Part shown: positions 26,249 through 34,704 of the stretch, in pieces
How the letters are laid out: each line of letters begins with the position of its first letter
Position numbering within the stretch: the stretch's first letter is position 1
Assembly: GCF_004361855.1 (NCBI RefSeq)
Contig: NZ_SNWQ01000007.1
Coordinates: forward strand, 62,001 to 126,000
Reading direction: 5' to 3'
DNA: 64,000 nt
Source of the DNA: Kribbella caucasensis
GTDB taxonomy: Bacteria > Actinomycetota > Actinomycetes > Propionibacteriales > Kribbellaceae
Position numbers and translations under genes: made by a program
Notes under the pieces: model-generated
What the model saw: only the letters and a program-made list of their open reading frames with translations
Database searches by the model: none
Told to the model about the DNA's origin: nothing

Positions 26249-27721
26249 TCAGCGTCCGAGTGGTGCTGAGGGGTAGCCGGTGTCGAAGTGCATGTAGTCA
26301 GGTGTGTCGATGTTCTGCCAGATCCAGCCGCGGCCGGTGAAGAGCCGCCACACCGTGCCGCCCTTCGTGATCACGCCGGGAGCGGCCTTCCGGGCACTGT
26401 TCCGGGCGCTGGGTTGCCAGCACTTGCAGCGCAGATCGACCCAGGGGTTTTCTGCCGGGTTGATGTCCACCGCCCGTCCGTTGGCGTGTGGTGACTTGAG
26501 CACCGGCGCGTTGATCTGGCCGGGCCGCCTGCAGTTGTACGCCGAGGTGTTGTCGGCCGCCATGCTGACGGTGTTGTCACCGCCGAACTCCTCGACCGGA
26601 CGCATCTGCCGAATCGGAAAGCGTGCGTTGAACAGCGCGGTGAACACGGTTGCGATCTCCGCCGCCGTGTCGCGATGCACGACAAGGACACCGCGCTTGA
26701 CCCGGCCGGAGAAGTCGTAGTGGTTGACCTCCACTCGCCGCAAATCGGCTTGGCCGACCGGGCATCCGGCGCGCCAGGTGCCGGTGGCAACGATCCGCTT
26801 CCACTGTGTCGAGGGGATCGGCCGGATGACGGGATCCGCGGTCGGCCTCACGGGTAGCGCGCTTGGCCGGTTGGTCGGCGTGGCGCTCGGCGTCGGAGTT
26901 AGGGCCGGTGTCACAGCCGGGAGTGGAGGCTTCTCCGAGGGGGTGGGTGTGTGGGCCGTCTCGGTCTGCACGCCGCAGGCAACCGCGAAGACCGCCACCG
27001 TCGTGATGGCTGCCAATGACCAGGGCAACCGCGGCCGGTCGCGGAGTGCGTCACGGACGACGGCGGGACGTCGGCCGGCCAGCGGTAGCTGGAAACTTGC
27101 CAGCGCGCGCCCGTCGAGCGTCGTACGCCGGCCCGCCGGCAGCCAGCCATGGCGCTGATAGAAGGAGCTCAACCGAGGTACGTCAGCCGCTGTGACGAGA
27201 CGTAGTTCGCCCGTTCCCGCGCGCACGGCTCGGTCGCGGAACTCGCCGAGGAGGCGACCGCCCACACCAGCCCCACGGTCTTCCCGAGCCGTGACGATGT
27301 ACGACAGCTCCCCGGTGGCGCCGTCCGGCCGCGGCGCCACGCAGTCGAGTGTTGCTCGTGCCAGCCGGCGCAGGTACCAAACCGCCCGGCGTTGCAGGAA
27401 GTCTCGCCACAGCGTCGGCCGGCGAAGCAGGCAGAGTAGCCCGACGACGACCAGTTCAAGGGTGTGCCGGACAAGAACGCGCCTCACATGCCGTCGTTCG
27501 TCGACAATCCCGGTCAGATAGCCAACCACTCGACCGTCAGCAGCCACCGCCACCAACGCGACGGCGTATGGCGTGTTCAGGAACGTCCGGTAGTACCCGG
27601 CCAGAAACCGAACGCCCAGTTGGGGATAGAACCCCTCCGGAAATTCCTCAGCGTGCCAGCGGGCGGCCTGGTCCAAGTCGCCCCGCGTCATCTTGCGGAT
27701 GTCGAGATGCTCGTCCGGCAT
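26249..27721 (-). CDS. GNAT acetyltransferase fused through a membrane helix to an M15-type peptidase
   Basis: 490 residues in one open frame. Residues 1-215 are a GNAT fold with the acetyl-CoA loop REDRGAGVGGRLLGEF (146-161). A single membrane helix covers about 233-250, followed by a Pro/Thr-rich linker to about 300 and a C-terminal D-alanyl-D-alanine carboxypeptidase (M15C-like) domain with zinc residues His412 and Asp419 in SPHANGRAVDIN and His478 in DYMHFD. The acetyltransferase would face the cytoplasm and the peptidase the wall. The ATG at 27721 lies only 12 bases from a BlaI-like palindrome. A TTG inside the region before the helix could alternatively start a separate exported peptidase. 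The fusion is unusual. Confidence 0.8.
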   Translation of the reverse strand: MPDEHLDIRKMTRGDLDQAARWHAEEFPEGFYPQLGVRFLAGYYRTFLNTPYAVALVAVAADGRVVGYLTGIVDERRHVRRVLVRHTLELVVVGLLCLLRRPTLWRDFLQRRAVWYLRRLARATLDCVAPRPDGATGELSYIVTAREDRGAGVGGRLLGEFRDRAVRAGTGELRLVTAADVPRLSSFYQRHGWLPAGRRTTLDGRALASFQLPLAGRRPAVVRDALRDRPRLPWSLAAITTVAVFAVACGVQTETAHTPTPSEKPPLPAVTPALTPTPSATPTNRPSALPVRPTADPVIRPIPSTQWKRIVATGTWRAGCPVGQADLRRVEVNHYDFSGRVKRGVLVVHRDTAAEIATVFTALFNARFPIRQMRPVEEFGGDNTVSMAADNTSAYNCRRPGQINAPVLKSPHANGRAVDINPAENPWVDLRCKCWQPSARNSARKAAPGVITKGGTVWRLFTGRGWIWQNIDTPDYMHFDTGYPSAPLGR

Positions 27722-27733
27722 ACCGCCAATCTA

Positions 27734-27746
27734 CTACACAATGTAG
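27734..27746. promoter_or_regulatory. BlaI-like operator at the start of the GNAT-M15 gene
   Basis: CTACA-CAA-TGTAG is a palindrome of the TACA-N-TGTA type bound by BlaI/MecI repressors. Its edge is 12 bases before the ATG at 27721, where a bound repressor would block the ribosome site or transcription start. A near-identical site lies at 29193-29205, and a BlaI gene is 2.5 kb away. Confidence 0.55.
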
Positions 27747-27770
27747 AAACAACGGCGGTGGTCCGCGATG

Positions 27771-29108
27771 TCACTCGGCGAAGAGCAGTCCGAGGCCTCC
27801 GACGGTGTAGGCGACCATGACGATGAGCAGTGGGATTTGCCCGGCCAACGCTCGGGCGCGCGGGAACAAGGCGACCGCGCGGTCGTGGGCGGAGACGACG
27901 CCGAGCAGGTGGCCGCCGACAACGGCGAGGACCAGGCCGGTGGAGATGATGGAAGTGTGGTTGGTGATCGCGGTGTTCAGGCTGAGGTTCGCGGTGCCGA
28001 ACACGTTCCAGCCGCGATTGAGTGGGTCGCTCAGCAGGATCAGCGTGCGCTGACCTTCGAGGATGAGCAACGTCGCGTAGTGGGCGAGGACATAGCCCAG
28101 CGCGATCGGGACCACCGAGTGCGCGAATCGGCCCGGCAGCTCGGAACGGCGTGCACCGGACAACCGGCCCGCAAGAACAGTCGCGGAGCTGTACGTGGCG
28201 AAGACGAACGCGACGAACAGCAGCAACATCCCGGTGCCGAGGAGGGGCATCGAGTAGTCGGTGTTCTGGGCCCAGCCGATCCACGAACCGGAGCTCGAGA
28301 AGCCGTCGTACCCCGTCGAACCGAGGAGAACCGCGACGACGGCGACCAGGCCGGGCCGTGGCCGGAGACCGTCCAGGTTCTCGAGTGGTCGCCGTACGAC
28401 GATGGCGCCGTCGACTCGGCGACCGAACGGCGACAGCCGCGCGATCAGGGTCGCGTAGACCTCGAACGGATCGGTGGATGAGAACCAGCGGTCGCCGAAG
28501 AGCATGGCGCCGATACCCACGATGACGACGTACAGGGCCAGCCAGACTTGGAGGACGGGCAGCGTAGCGCGATCCGGCGCGACGAGCTCCAGCCAGGCGA
28601 AGGCGAGCAATCCGACGGCTGCCGGCCAGAGACCGACCTTGGGGGAGAGGGTGAGGAGTCCGGCGGATGGATTCAGCCGGGCGGCGCGGCAGAACAACAG
28701 ATGGAGCGTTCGTAGCGGGTTCAGCGTGCGCCAGACCGGACCGAAGAGGAGTGAAACGGGCACGAGCCCGACCCAGATCAGCACATAGACGAAGCCGAAG
28801 ATCGGGTTGGTGAGCCGGTCGGGACCGAACAGTAAAGCCATCAGAGCGTAGAGGCCTACGAACAGCCCGAACAGGCGCACGATCCAGCGGAACCAGGCCG
28901 AATCGATCGTCTTCGTGACGCCGGCCGGAAGCGCCCGGCCGGACGCGTTGCCGCGGTACTTCGGGGATTGCCAGGCGAACGCCAGGACGAGGAACGACGC
29001 GGCGATGGCGATGCCGGCACCCACGACGGCGTAGCTGAAGTCGATCGGCAGGTCCTGGCGGCTGCCCAGACCATGCAACGGAACCAGTTGGGCCACCACG
29101 GCGCTCAT
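27771..29108 (-). CDS. Polytopic membrane protein of unknown function (fenitrothion hydrolase-annotated family)
   Basis: 445 residues from ATG 29108, with about eleven hydrophobic helices; no soluble domain. The N-terminal pattern LVPLHGLGSRQDLPIDFSY and loops such as FGPVWRTLNPLR and NTDYSMPLLGTGMLLLF match an actinobacterial family often labelled fenitrothion hydrolase, a name of uncertain validity. A BlaI-like palindrome lies 85 bases upstream, next to the M56 peptidase gene, so it is likely part of the BlaI regulon. Transport or membrane-bound enzyme activity cannot be told from sequence. Confidence 0.75.
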   Translation of the reverse strand: MSAVVAQLVPLHGLGSRQDLPIDFSYAVVGAGIAIAASFLVLAFAWQSPKYRGNASGRALPAGVTKTIDSAWFRWIVRLFGLFVGLYALMALLFGPDRLTNPIFGFVYVLIWVGLVPVSLLFGPVWRTLNPLRTLHLLFCRAARLNPSAGLLTLSPKVGLWPAAVGLLAFAWLELVAPDRATLPVLQVWLALYVVIVGIGAMLFGDRWFSSTDPFEVYATLIARLSPFGRRVDGAIVVRRPLENLDGLRPRPGLVAVVAVLLGSTGYDGFSSSGSWIGWAQNTDYSMPLLGTGMLLLFVAFVFATYSSATVLAGRLSGARRSELPGRFAHSVVPIALGYVLAHYATLLILEGQRTLILLSDPLNRGWNVFGTANLSLNTAITNHTSIISTGLVLAVVGGHLLGVVSAHDRAVALFPRARALAGQIPLLIVMVAYTVGGLGLLFAE

Positions 29109-29190
29109 CGGCAAGCCGCCGGTGCGGAGTGGGGAAGCGGGTCGTGCACGGGATGCCTTTCGGATCAGCGGCCGGGAGCGACGGTGAATT

Positions 29191-29207
29191 TTCTACACGA
29201 TGTAGAA
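29191..29207. promoter_or_regulatory. BlaI-like operator before the membrane-protein gene
   Basis: TTCTACACGATGTAGAA is a 17-base palindrome (arms TTCTACA and TGTAGAA) with the same CTACA-N3-TGTAG core as the site at 27734-27746. It lies between the membrane-protein gene start (29108) and the end of the M56 peptidase gene (29224). Confidence 0.62.
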
Positions 29208-29223
29208 ACGAAGCTCGCTCCAG

Positions 29224-30201
29224 TCAGTTCCGGCAGGCTGCGGCGCAATGGTGGGTTCCGGCGAGGGACGCGGCCGGTCCGACGACAAGCCCGAACGGGA
29301 CGAGGCCAAAGGCCATCACGACACAGGTGACGATGATCGAGGGGTAGCGCACGGCCCGCCGTCGGGGTTGGAGCAGGCGGCGGATCCGCTCGGCGGTGAG
29401 CGAGCCCGCCATGGCGAGGAACGGTGATGCGCCCGGCGCCGGCCCGCCGGCGGAGCCGATCCGGAGGAGCGCGCGGGCAACGGTCTCCGCACCACAGCGC
29501 TTGGCCGCCCGGTCGTCCGCCGCCATCTCGGTCAGCTGGTGAATCTGGGTGGCGTAATTGCGGAGCAGTCCGAGCGGTGCGAGCAGCCGCGTGACAGTCT
29601 CGGCCACCAGGATCTTGGCGTGATGACGCTGGTCCAGGTGCGCGCGTTCGTGCTCGACGGTCGCGGTCATCTCCTCGTCGGTCAGCAGCTCCCGGCTCGC
29701 CGAAGTGACGATCACCCGGCCAGATCGGCGCGGCCCGGGGACGCAGTAAGCGGCCACCTCGGGGACGTCGAGGAGGTAGAGGTCCGGCTCGCCGGTCGGG
29801 CGGCCGCACACACGCACCAGCAGCCGGTGCCGGGCACGGATCCTGGCAGTCGCGATCGAACGGCGTACGGCGTCGAGAACGATGCCGGCTATCAGGAGCG
29901 CGATGATCGCGGCTGTTGTGTTCCACCAGGGCGACACTGATTCGTGGGCGGCGTAGAGGTGGTGAACGCTGCGCTTGTCCGCGTGGAAGAGCCACACGAC
30001 GAGGTGCTCCCAGATGTCGTGAGCCACCACCAACCCGGCTCCGGCGAGCGCGGACAGGGTGCCGATGCCGCAGGCCTGCCAGAGGCGCAGAGCTTGGTGC
30101 GGATGCTCCCTGCACCATGCCGACCGGCTCAGGAACCGGTCGGCGCCACGTCCGAGGAGGACGCAGTACATGATCAGGACGGCTGCGACGAAGGCGCTCA
30201 T
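29224..30201 (-). CDS. M56 family membrane peptidase (BlaR1-like protease)
   Basis: 325 residues. Three membrane helices precede the zinc motif HERAH (His184, Glu185, His188), with the third ligand region LTEMAADDRAA near 224-234, then a final helix. Unlike BlaR1 there is no C-terminal penicillin-sensor domain. M56 proteases cleave their partner BlaI repressor upon a signal, and the partner gene overlaps this one by four bases (30198-30201). The signal here is probably not direct beta-lactam binding but membrane or wall stress (inference). Confidence 0.89.
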   Translation of the reverse strand: MSAFVAAVLIMYCVLLGRGADRFLSRSAWCREHPHQALRLWQACGIGTLSALAGAGLVVAHDIWEHLVVWLFHADKRSVHHLYAAHESVSPWWNTTAAIIALLIAGIVLDAVRRSIATARIRARHRLLVRVCGRPTGEPDLYLLDVPEVAAYCVPGPRRSGRVIVTSASRELLTDEEMTATVEHERAHLDQRHHAKILVAETVTRLLAPLGLLRNYATQIHQLTEMAADDRAAKRCGAETVARALLRIGSAGGPAPGASPFLAMAGSLTAERIRRLLQPRRRAVRYPSIIVTCVVMAFGLVPFGLVVGPAASLAGTHHCAAACRN

Positions 30202-30590
30202 TCCGGACCCGACCTGCGGCGTTCGTCGAGTGCGGCACGAAGGTCGGCGATCTCCTCGACGGACAGCCGTCCGGCGAACCGCTGCAGTGCCGCGCCGCGA
30301 TCGGCCGACGACTCCAGGACATCGCCCATCAGTTCGGCTGTGTACGTCGCCGCCGTACGTACGGCGGCGTACTGGAAGGACCGGCCGACACGTTCACGCC
30401 GCAACCACCCCTTGGCGCGCAACCGCTCGACGATCGTGATCACCGTCGTGTAGGCGGGCGCGGGATCGCGGTCGAGTTCGTCCAGGATGGTCCGGACGGT
30501 GACGGGTTCGTCGTGCTTCCAGACAGCCACCATCACACCGGCTTCGAGCTCGCCCAGTCGGCGCATGCGTTCCCCCGGTCGCTGAGTCAC
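30198..30590 (-). CDS. BlaI/MecI/CopY family repressor
   Basis: 130 residues from GTG 30590; ATG 30566 (giving MRRLGELE) has GGGGGA upstream and is the other plausible start. The winged helix runs from GELEAGVMVAVWKHDEPVTVRTILDEL to PAYTTVITIVERLRAKGWLRRERVGRSFQYAA, the family hallmark, with a C-terminal dimerisation helix pair. It sits in an operon with an M56 protease. Matching CTACA-N3-TGTAG palindromes lie in front of two downstream genes, but none is seen before its own start. Confidence 0.91.
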   Translation of the reverse strand: MTQRPGERMRRLGELEAGVMVAVWKHDEPVTVRTILDELDRDPAPAYTTVITIVERLRAKGWLRRERVGRSFQYAAVRTAATYTAELMGDVLESSADRGAALQRFAGRLSVEEIADLRAALDERRRSGPE

Positions 30591-30775
30591 GCGACGATCG
30601 TACTGAGTGGCGTTATCGCACGGCGGCTTCGCGATGATGATCGAGGGTGCTGTGGCGGGTTATGGTCGTGGCCTCGATCCGCGGTGGCCATCTCCGCCGG
30701 GTGATCGCGGAAGCTCTGTTCCATGCCGACCACACTGTGACCGGCGAACCACCCCACAACTGAGAAGGACGCACG

Positions 30776-31786
30776 TTGTTCAAGCTGGCCGACCCGACGC
30801 CGCCACCGTCTGACCCGCACGCGGGCCACCACGGCGGGATGGAGATGCCCGCGGCTTCCGATCCTGGCCCGGTCGGCCAAGTGGTGGGCTTCGACGATCT
30901 GGCGTCCTGGCAGCCCAGCGCCGGATGGCTGGTCGCGATCGTCGTGCTCGGGATCGCGTACGCGGTCGGAGTGGCTCTACTGCGAAGTGGCGGGATCCAC
31001 TGGCCGATCGGCCGAACCGTCGGATGGTTCCTGGGATTGCTGACCATGCTGGCGACGACCTGTACGGGCGTGGGTCAGCTGGGCATGGTTCTGTTCAGCG
31101 TGCATATGGCCCAGCACATGGTGCTGTCGATGCTCACCCCGATCCTGTTGTTGCTCGGGGCACCTATCACGCTTGCCCTGCGCGCCCTCCCCGCCAGGAG
31201 TGCGGTACGCCGGGGGGTGCTGACTGTGCTGCATTCCCGGCTTGCCCGGCTGATGTCGTATCCAGGGGTAACGGTGCCGACGTTCGTCGTCAGCCTGTTC
31301 GGCCTGTACTTCACCGGCCTGTTCGACCTCGCCATGTCCAGCCACGTCGGCCACCACCTGATGCTGATCCACTTCCTGCTGGTCGGGTTGCTGTTCTTCG
31401 GCCCGATCCTGCGCGTCGACCCGTGGCCCCGTCGTACGGCGCCCGGCCTCCGGTTGGTGGAGATGCTGATCGCCGTACCGTTCCATGCGTTCTTCGGTGT
31501 CATCGTCATGCAGGCCGCGGCTCCACTCAGCGCGACGATGGCCGAATCCGCGTACCGCCTGGGCGTCGATCCGCTGGCCGACCAGGCGACCGGCGGCGGC
31601 GTAGCCTGGGGATTCGGCGAGGCGCCGATCGTCCTGGTCACCCTGGTCGTGTTCGTCCAGTGGCTCCGCTCCGACCGCCGCGAGGCCGCCAGACTCGACC
31701 GCCAGGCAGCCCGCGACGGCGACGCCGCCCTGGCCGCCTACAACGCAAAACTCCAACTCCTGCACGAGTCGTCGTCGGCCCGGTGA
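30776..31786 (+). CDS. ctaG: Cytochrome c oxidase assembly factor CtaG (caa3 type)
   Basis: 336 residues from TTG 30776 with GAGAAGGA seven bases upstream; the first in-frame ATG would remove the His-rich N-terminus HAGHHGGMEM. About seven helices follow, with His residues in SVHMAQHMVLSML and VGHHLMLIHFLLVG, the pattern of the CtaG_Bsu family needed to assemble the copper centre of cytochrome oxidase. It probably acts in the membrane as a copper handler. BlaI-M56 pairs are often found next to ctaG in actinomycetes, as here. Confidence 0.89.
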   Translation: MFKLADPTPPPSDPHAGHHGGMEMPAASDPGPVGQVVGFDDLASWQPSAGWLVAIVVLGIAYAVGVALLRSGGIHWPIGRTVGWFLGLLTMLATTCTGVGQLGMVLFSVHMAQHMVLSMLTPILLLLGAPITLALRALPARSAVRRGVLTVLHSRLARLMSYPGVTVPTFVVSLFGLYFTGLFDLAMSSHVGHHLMLIHFLLVGLLFFGPILRVDPWPRRTAPGLRLVEMLIAVPFHAFFGVIVMQAAAPLSATMAESAYRLGVDPLADQATGGGVAWGFGEAPIVLVTLVVFVQWLRSDRREAARLDRQAARDGDAALAAYNAKLQLLHESSSAR

Positions 31787-31792
31787 CGTCGT

Positions 31793-32467
31793 TCAGGGTT
31801 CGAGCCGGCCGGGGCGGATGAGACCGGTTTCGTAGGCGAGGATCACGACCTGGATGCGGTCGCGGAGGCCGAGTTTCATCAGCAGGCGTTTGACGTGGGT
31901 GCGGATGGTGGATTCCTCGACGACGAGTTCGGCGGCGATCTCGCGGTTGGTGAGGCCACGGGCGATCTGAGTCAGGACTTCTCGCTCGCGCGGAGTGAGC
32001 GCACCGAGCTGGTCGAGCGCAGTGTGGTCGACGACCGAAGGTTCTTGTTTCCGGGTGACTTGCTGGATGAGCAGTCGGGTGACCGACGGGGAGAGCAGGG
32101 CGTCGCCGGCATGAACCGTGTGTACGGCAGCGATCAGGTCTTCGGGCCGGGTTCGTTTGACCAGGAAACCGGATGCGCCGGCCCGGAGTGCGCCGAGGAC
32201 GTATTCGTCGTGCTCGAACGTGGTGAGGATGAGGACCTTGATCTCGGGTGCGAGGCGCAGTAGCTCGCGAGTCGCGGTGATGCCGTCGATGTCGGGCATC
32301 CGGACGTCCATGAGGACGACGTCCGGCACGATGGCGGCGGCCTGTTCGATCGCCTGTCGTCCCGTCGCGGCCTGACCGGCGACCTCGATCGTCGGATCGG
32401 CCGTCAGCAGCTCGGCCAGCCCGGCGCGCATCAGGTCCTCGTCGTCGGCGATGAGTACCCGCGTCAT
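31793..32467 (-). CDS. NarL/LuxR-type response regulator
   Basis: 224 residues. The receiver domain has acidic residues DDED (8-11), phospho-acceptor Asp54 in LMDVRMPD and Lys in FLVKR near 104. The C-terminal LuxR helix-turn-helix is LTPREREVLTQIARGLTNREIAAEL (about 155-179). It overlaps the kinase gene by four bases, so the two form one two-component system. It probably controls the ABC exporter operon encoded divergently. Confidence 0.94.
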   Translation of the reverse strand: MTRVLIADDEDLMRAGLAELLTADPTIEVAGQAATGRQAIEQAAAIVPDVVLMDVRMPDIDGITATRELLRLAPEIKVLILTTFEHDEYVLGALRAGASGFLVKRTRPEDLIAAVHTVHAGDALLSPSVTRLLIQQVTRKQEPSVVDHTALDQLGALTPREREVLTQIARGLTNREIAAELVVEESTIRTHVKRLLMKLGLRDRIQVVILAYETGLIRPGRLEP

Positions 32468-33657
32468 GCCGGCGGATCCCCGATCGGCAGGCGGACCGTG
32501 AGCACGAATTCGTCCGCGTTCCGGCGGGTGACCAGGCTGCCGCCGACGAGGTCGGCTCGCTCGCGAATCCCGATCAGACCGTGACCACCCGCGTTCCGGG
32601 TCGGCTGGTGGTCCCGGGCGACGGGGTTGGTGACGATGAGCTCGAGAGCGTCGTTGCCATAGGCCACCAGTACGTCGGCCGGCCCGACACCGTGCTTGGC
32701 CGCGTTGGTGAGCGCCTCCTGCGTGATCCGGTACGCCGCCCTATCGGTTGCTGGAGGCAATGGCTTCGGCTCGCCGGACTGCCGCAGTGTCACCGGGCGG
32801 CCGGACCGGGTGTGCCGGGAGACGAGCAGGTCCAGCGAGGCCACCCCACCCGCCGGCTCGACCTCGGCGCCCTCGGGCGCGCGGAGCGAGCGGACGGTCT
32901 GGTCGATCTCGGCGGCGGTCTGCCGGGCAAGCTCTTCGATCGTCTGGAGGGCGGTGAGGGAGCGGTCCGGATCAGTTGGGTGCCGGAGCCGTGCGGCACC
33001 TGCGCGAACCGCGATCAGGGTGATGGCGTGGCCGGCGGAGTCGTGCAGATCCCGGGCGATCCGGGCCCGCTCCTCCGCGACGGCGAGCTGGCGCTCGCGG
33101 ACCGCCTCGCGTTCGATCCGGTCGGCGCGATCGCGGAGTTCGTCCAGTTGCTCGCGCCGGAGCCGGTGCCGGTCGCCGGCGAACCAGGCCGCGCCCCATA
33201 GCAGACCGGTGTGCAACAGCTCGCTCACCGGGATCTGCTGCCGCGACAGCCCGGCCGCGAGCAGGTGCGACGTCAGAAGCGCCACTGTGATCAGGGTGTG
33301 TCGTCCGGCCCAGCGGTTCTCGTTGGTCCGCGTCGTCGCCATCAGGAACAGTGCGGCAGCGGGACCCGGGTTGAGCTCGATCGATTGGCCGGTGGCCGCC
33401 AGCAGGGTGCCGAAGACCGCCGTGATGACGAAGACACCCACGGTCGAACGCCGCCAGGCGATCAGCGGCAGCGTCGATCCGGCAGTCAGGAAGATGTCCG
33501 ATCCGCTGATCTCGGCGGGTGGCTCGGTGACCGGTCCGATGCCGTGTCGCAGCTGTATGAGGGCTGCCGCGGTCGCTACCACGGCGACGGCGAGATCCAT
33601 CGACCGCGGAACCCACAGGCTCCCGGTCAATCTGTGGTGCGCGGTCAGGCCGGACAT
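32464..33657 (-). CDS. Sensor histidine kinase (HisKA_3 type)
   Basis: 397 residues. Four to five N-terminal helices form a membrane sensor without a large outer domain. The phosphorylated His205 lies in ARIARDLHDSAGHAITLI, and the ATPase domain has an N-box ITQEALTNAAKHG and a G-box GHGLIGIRERADL. This small intramembrane type often senses cell-envelope antibiotics or membrane stress and pairs with ABC exporters such as the one encoded divergently. Confidence 0.94.
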   Translation of the reverse strand: MSGLTAHHRLTGSLWVPRSMDLAVAVVATAAALIQLRHGIGPVTEPPAEISGSDIFLTAGSTLPLIAWRRSTVGVFVITAVFGTLLAATGQSIELNPGPAAALFLMATTRTNENRWAGRHTLITVALLTSHLLAAGLSRQQIPVSELLHTGLLWGAAWFAGDRHRLRREQLDELRDRADRIEREAVRERQLAVAEERARIARDLHDSAGHAITLIAVRAGAARLRHPTDPDRSLTALQTIEELARQTAAEIDQTVRSLRAPEGAEVEPAGGVASLDLLVSRHTRSGRPVTLRQSGEPKPLPPATDRAAYRITQEALTNAAKHGVGPADVLVAYGNDALELIVTNPVARDHQPTRNAGGHGLIGIRERADLVGGSLVTRRNADEFVLTVRLPIGDPPA

Positions 33658-33680
33658 GGTCTGTCGAGCTTATCGGCGAC

Positions 33681-33703
33681 CGAGGGTGCCGGCGTCACCC
33701 TCG
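33681..33703. promoter_or_regulatory. Inverted repeat between divergent kinase and exporter genes
   Basis: CGAGGGTG (33681-33688) and CACCCTCG (33696-33703) are perfect 8-bp arms with a 7-base spacer, in the 164-base gap between the kinase start (33657) and the exporter operon (33822). It could be the response-regulator site or a leader hairpin. Confidence 0.38.
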
Positions 33704-33821
33704 AGGGCGATGTTCGTGGACTCCGTGAGTACGGCGAGAGATCCCCCTGGGAGGAGATTCCGGCGACGACGGCGTCGGACGAGTCTTGGCCGACGACAAG
33801 ACCTCGTGAAGGGATCAGCTG

Positions 33822-33971
33822 ATGAGTGTTCCGCCTCCAGAGCGCCGGGACCGATCCAGGCGATGGCTGACGATCGCGCTCGTCGTACTCGCTCTGGTCT
33901 TGCTGCTCGTCGTGATCATGATGCTCGCCGGTGCCGGCGGCGGTGGACACGGGCCCGGGCGGCATGGCTGA
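33822..33971 (+). CDS. 49-residue single-pass membrane protein ahead of the ABC exporter
   Basis: ATG 33822 with AAGGGA eight bases upstream opens a 49-codon frame. A Pro/Arg-rich N-terminus ([11 protein letters not shown]) leads to one hydrophobic helix ([23 protein letters not shown]) and a Gly/His tail. The stop overlaps a possible ATG of the next gene (33964), which suggests coupling. Very small membrane proteins often modulate ABC exporters or sensor kinases; that role here is inference. It may have been missed by automatic annotation because of its size. Confidence 0.62.
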   Translation: MSVPPPERRDRSRRWLTIALVVLALVLLLVVIMMLAGAGGGGHGPGRHG

Positions 33972-34002
33972 GTCCGTCGATCCGAAGGAGAGGGAGAAGA
34001 CC

Positions 34003-34704
34003 GTGTCCGAGGCAATCGGCCTGAGCGCCGTCAGCAAGACGTATTCCACCAGCGCGGGCGACTTCACCGCGCTGAGGGCGATCGACCTCCAGGTTGCGAG
34101 CGGTGAATTCGTCGCGGTGGTCGGCAGATCGGGGAGTGGGAAGACGACATTACTGAACCTGCTGGCCGGGATCGACCGGGCGACCACCGGCACCGTCCGG
34201 GTCGCCGGGACCGAGTTGGGCAAGCTGTCGGAGTCCGATCTGGCTTCGTGGCGAGGGGCGAGTGTGGGGCTGGTCTTCCAGTTCTTCCAGTTGCTGCCCA
34301 CGCTGACGGTGCTGGAGAACGTGATGCTGCCGATGGACTTCGCGGCCCGGCTCACCTCCGTCGAGCGGTACGACCGGGCGCGTGAGCTGCTGGACCTGGT
34401 CGGCATCGTCGACCAGGCGGACAAGTTGCCGATGGCACTGTCCGGTGGTCAGCAGCAGCGCGCGGCGATCGCCCGGGCGCTGGCCAACGATCCTCCACTG
34501 CTGCTGGCTGACGAGCCCACCGGGAACCTGGACTCGGCGACAGCCGACGCTGTACTGCGACTGTTCGCGGAACTGAATGCCGAGGGCCGGACCATCGTCG
34601 TGGTGACCCACGAGACCGACATTCGGTCCCTGGTGAGCCGTGAGATCACGATCCAGGACGGCCTGGTCGTCAGCGATGTCAATGCCGCCGGAGTGATCCG
34701 ATGA
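34003..34704 (+). CDS. ABC exporter ATPase (MacB/LolD type)
   Basis: 233 residues from GTG 34003, preceded by AGGAGAGGGAGAAG; an in-frame ATG at 33964 is possible but less well placed. Walker A is GRSGSGKT (about 45-52), the signature LSGGQQQR near 146, Walker [13 protein letters not shown] near 166. Its stop overlaps the permease start. With the FtsX-like permease it forms a mechanotransmission-type exporter for lipids, lipoproteins or antimicrobial peptides. Confidence 0.91.
   Translation: MSEAIGLSAVSKTYSTSAGDFTALRAIDLQVASGEFVAVVGRSGSGKTTLLNLLAGIDRATTGTVRVAGTELGKLSESDLASWRGASVGLVFQFFQLLPTLTVLENVMLPMDFAARLTSVERYDRARELLDLVGIVDQADKLPMALSGGQQQRAAIARALANDPPLLLADEPTGNLDSATADAVLRLFAELNAEGRTIVVVTHETDIRSLVSREITIQDGLVVSDVNAAGVIR

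Noticed and set aside
26249..27721. Possibility that the GNAT-M15 fusion results from a sequencing frameshift
   Set aside because: The frame is open throughout, and the junction has a plausible membrane helix and linker rather than a broken domain edge.
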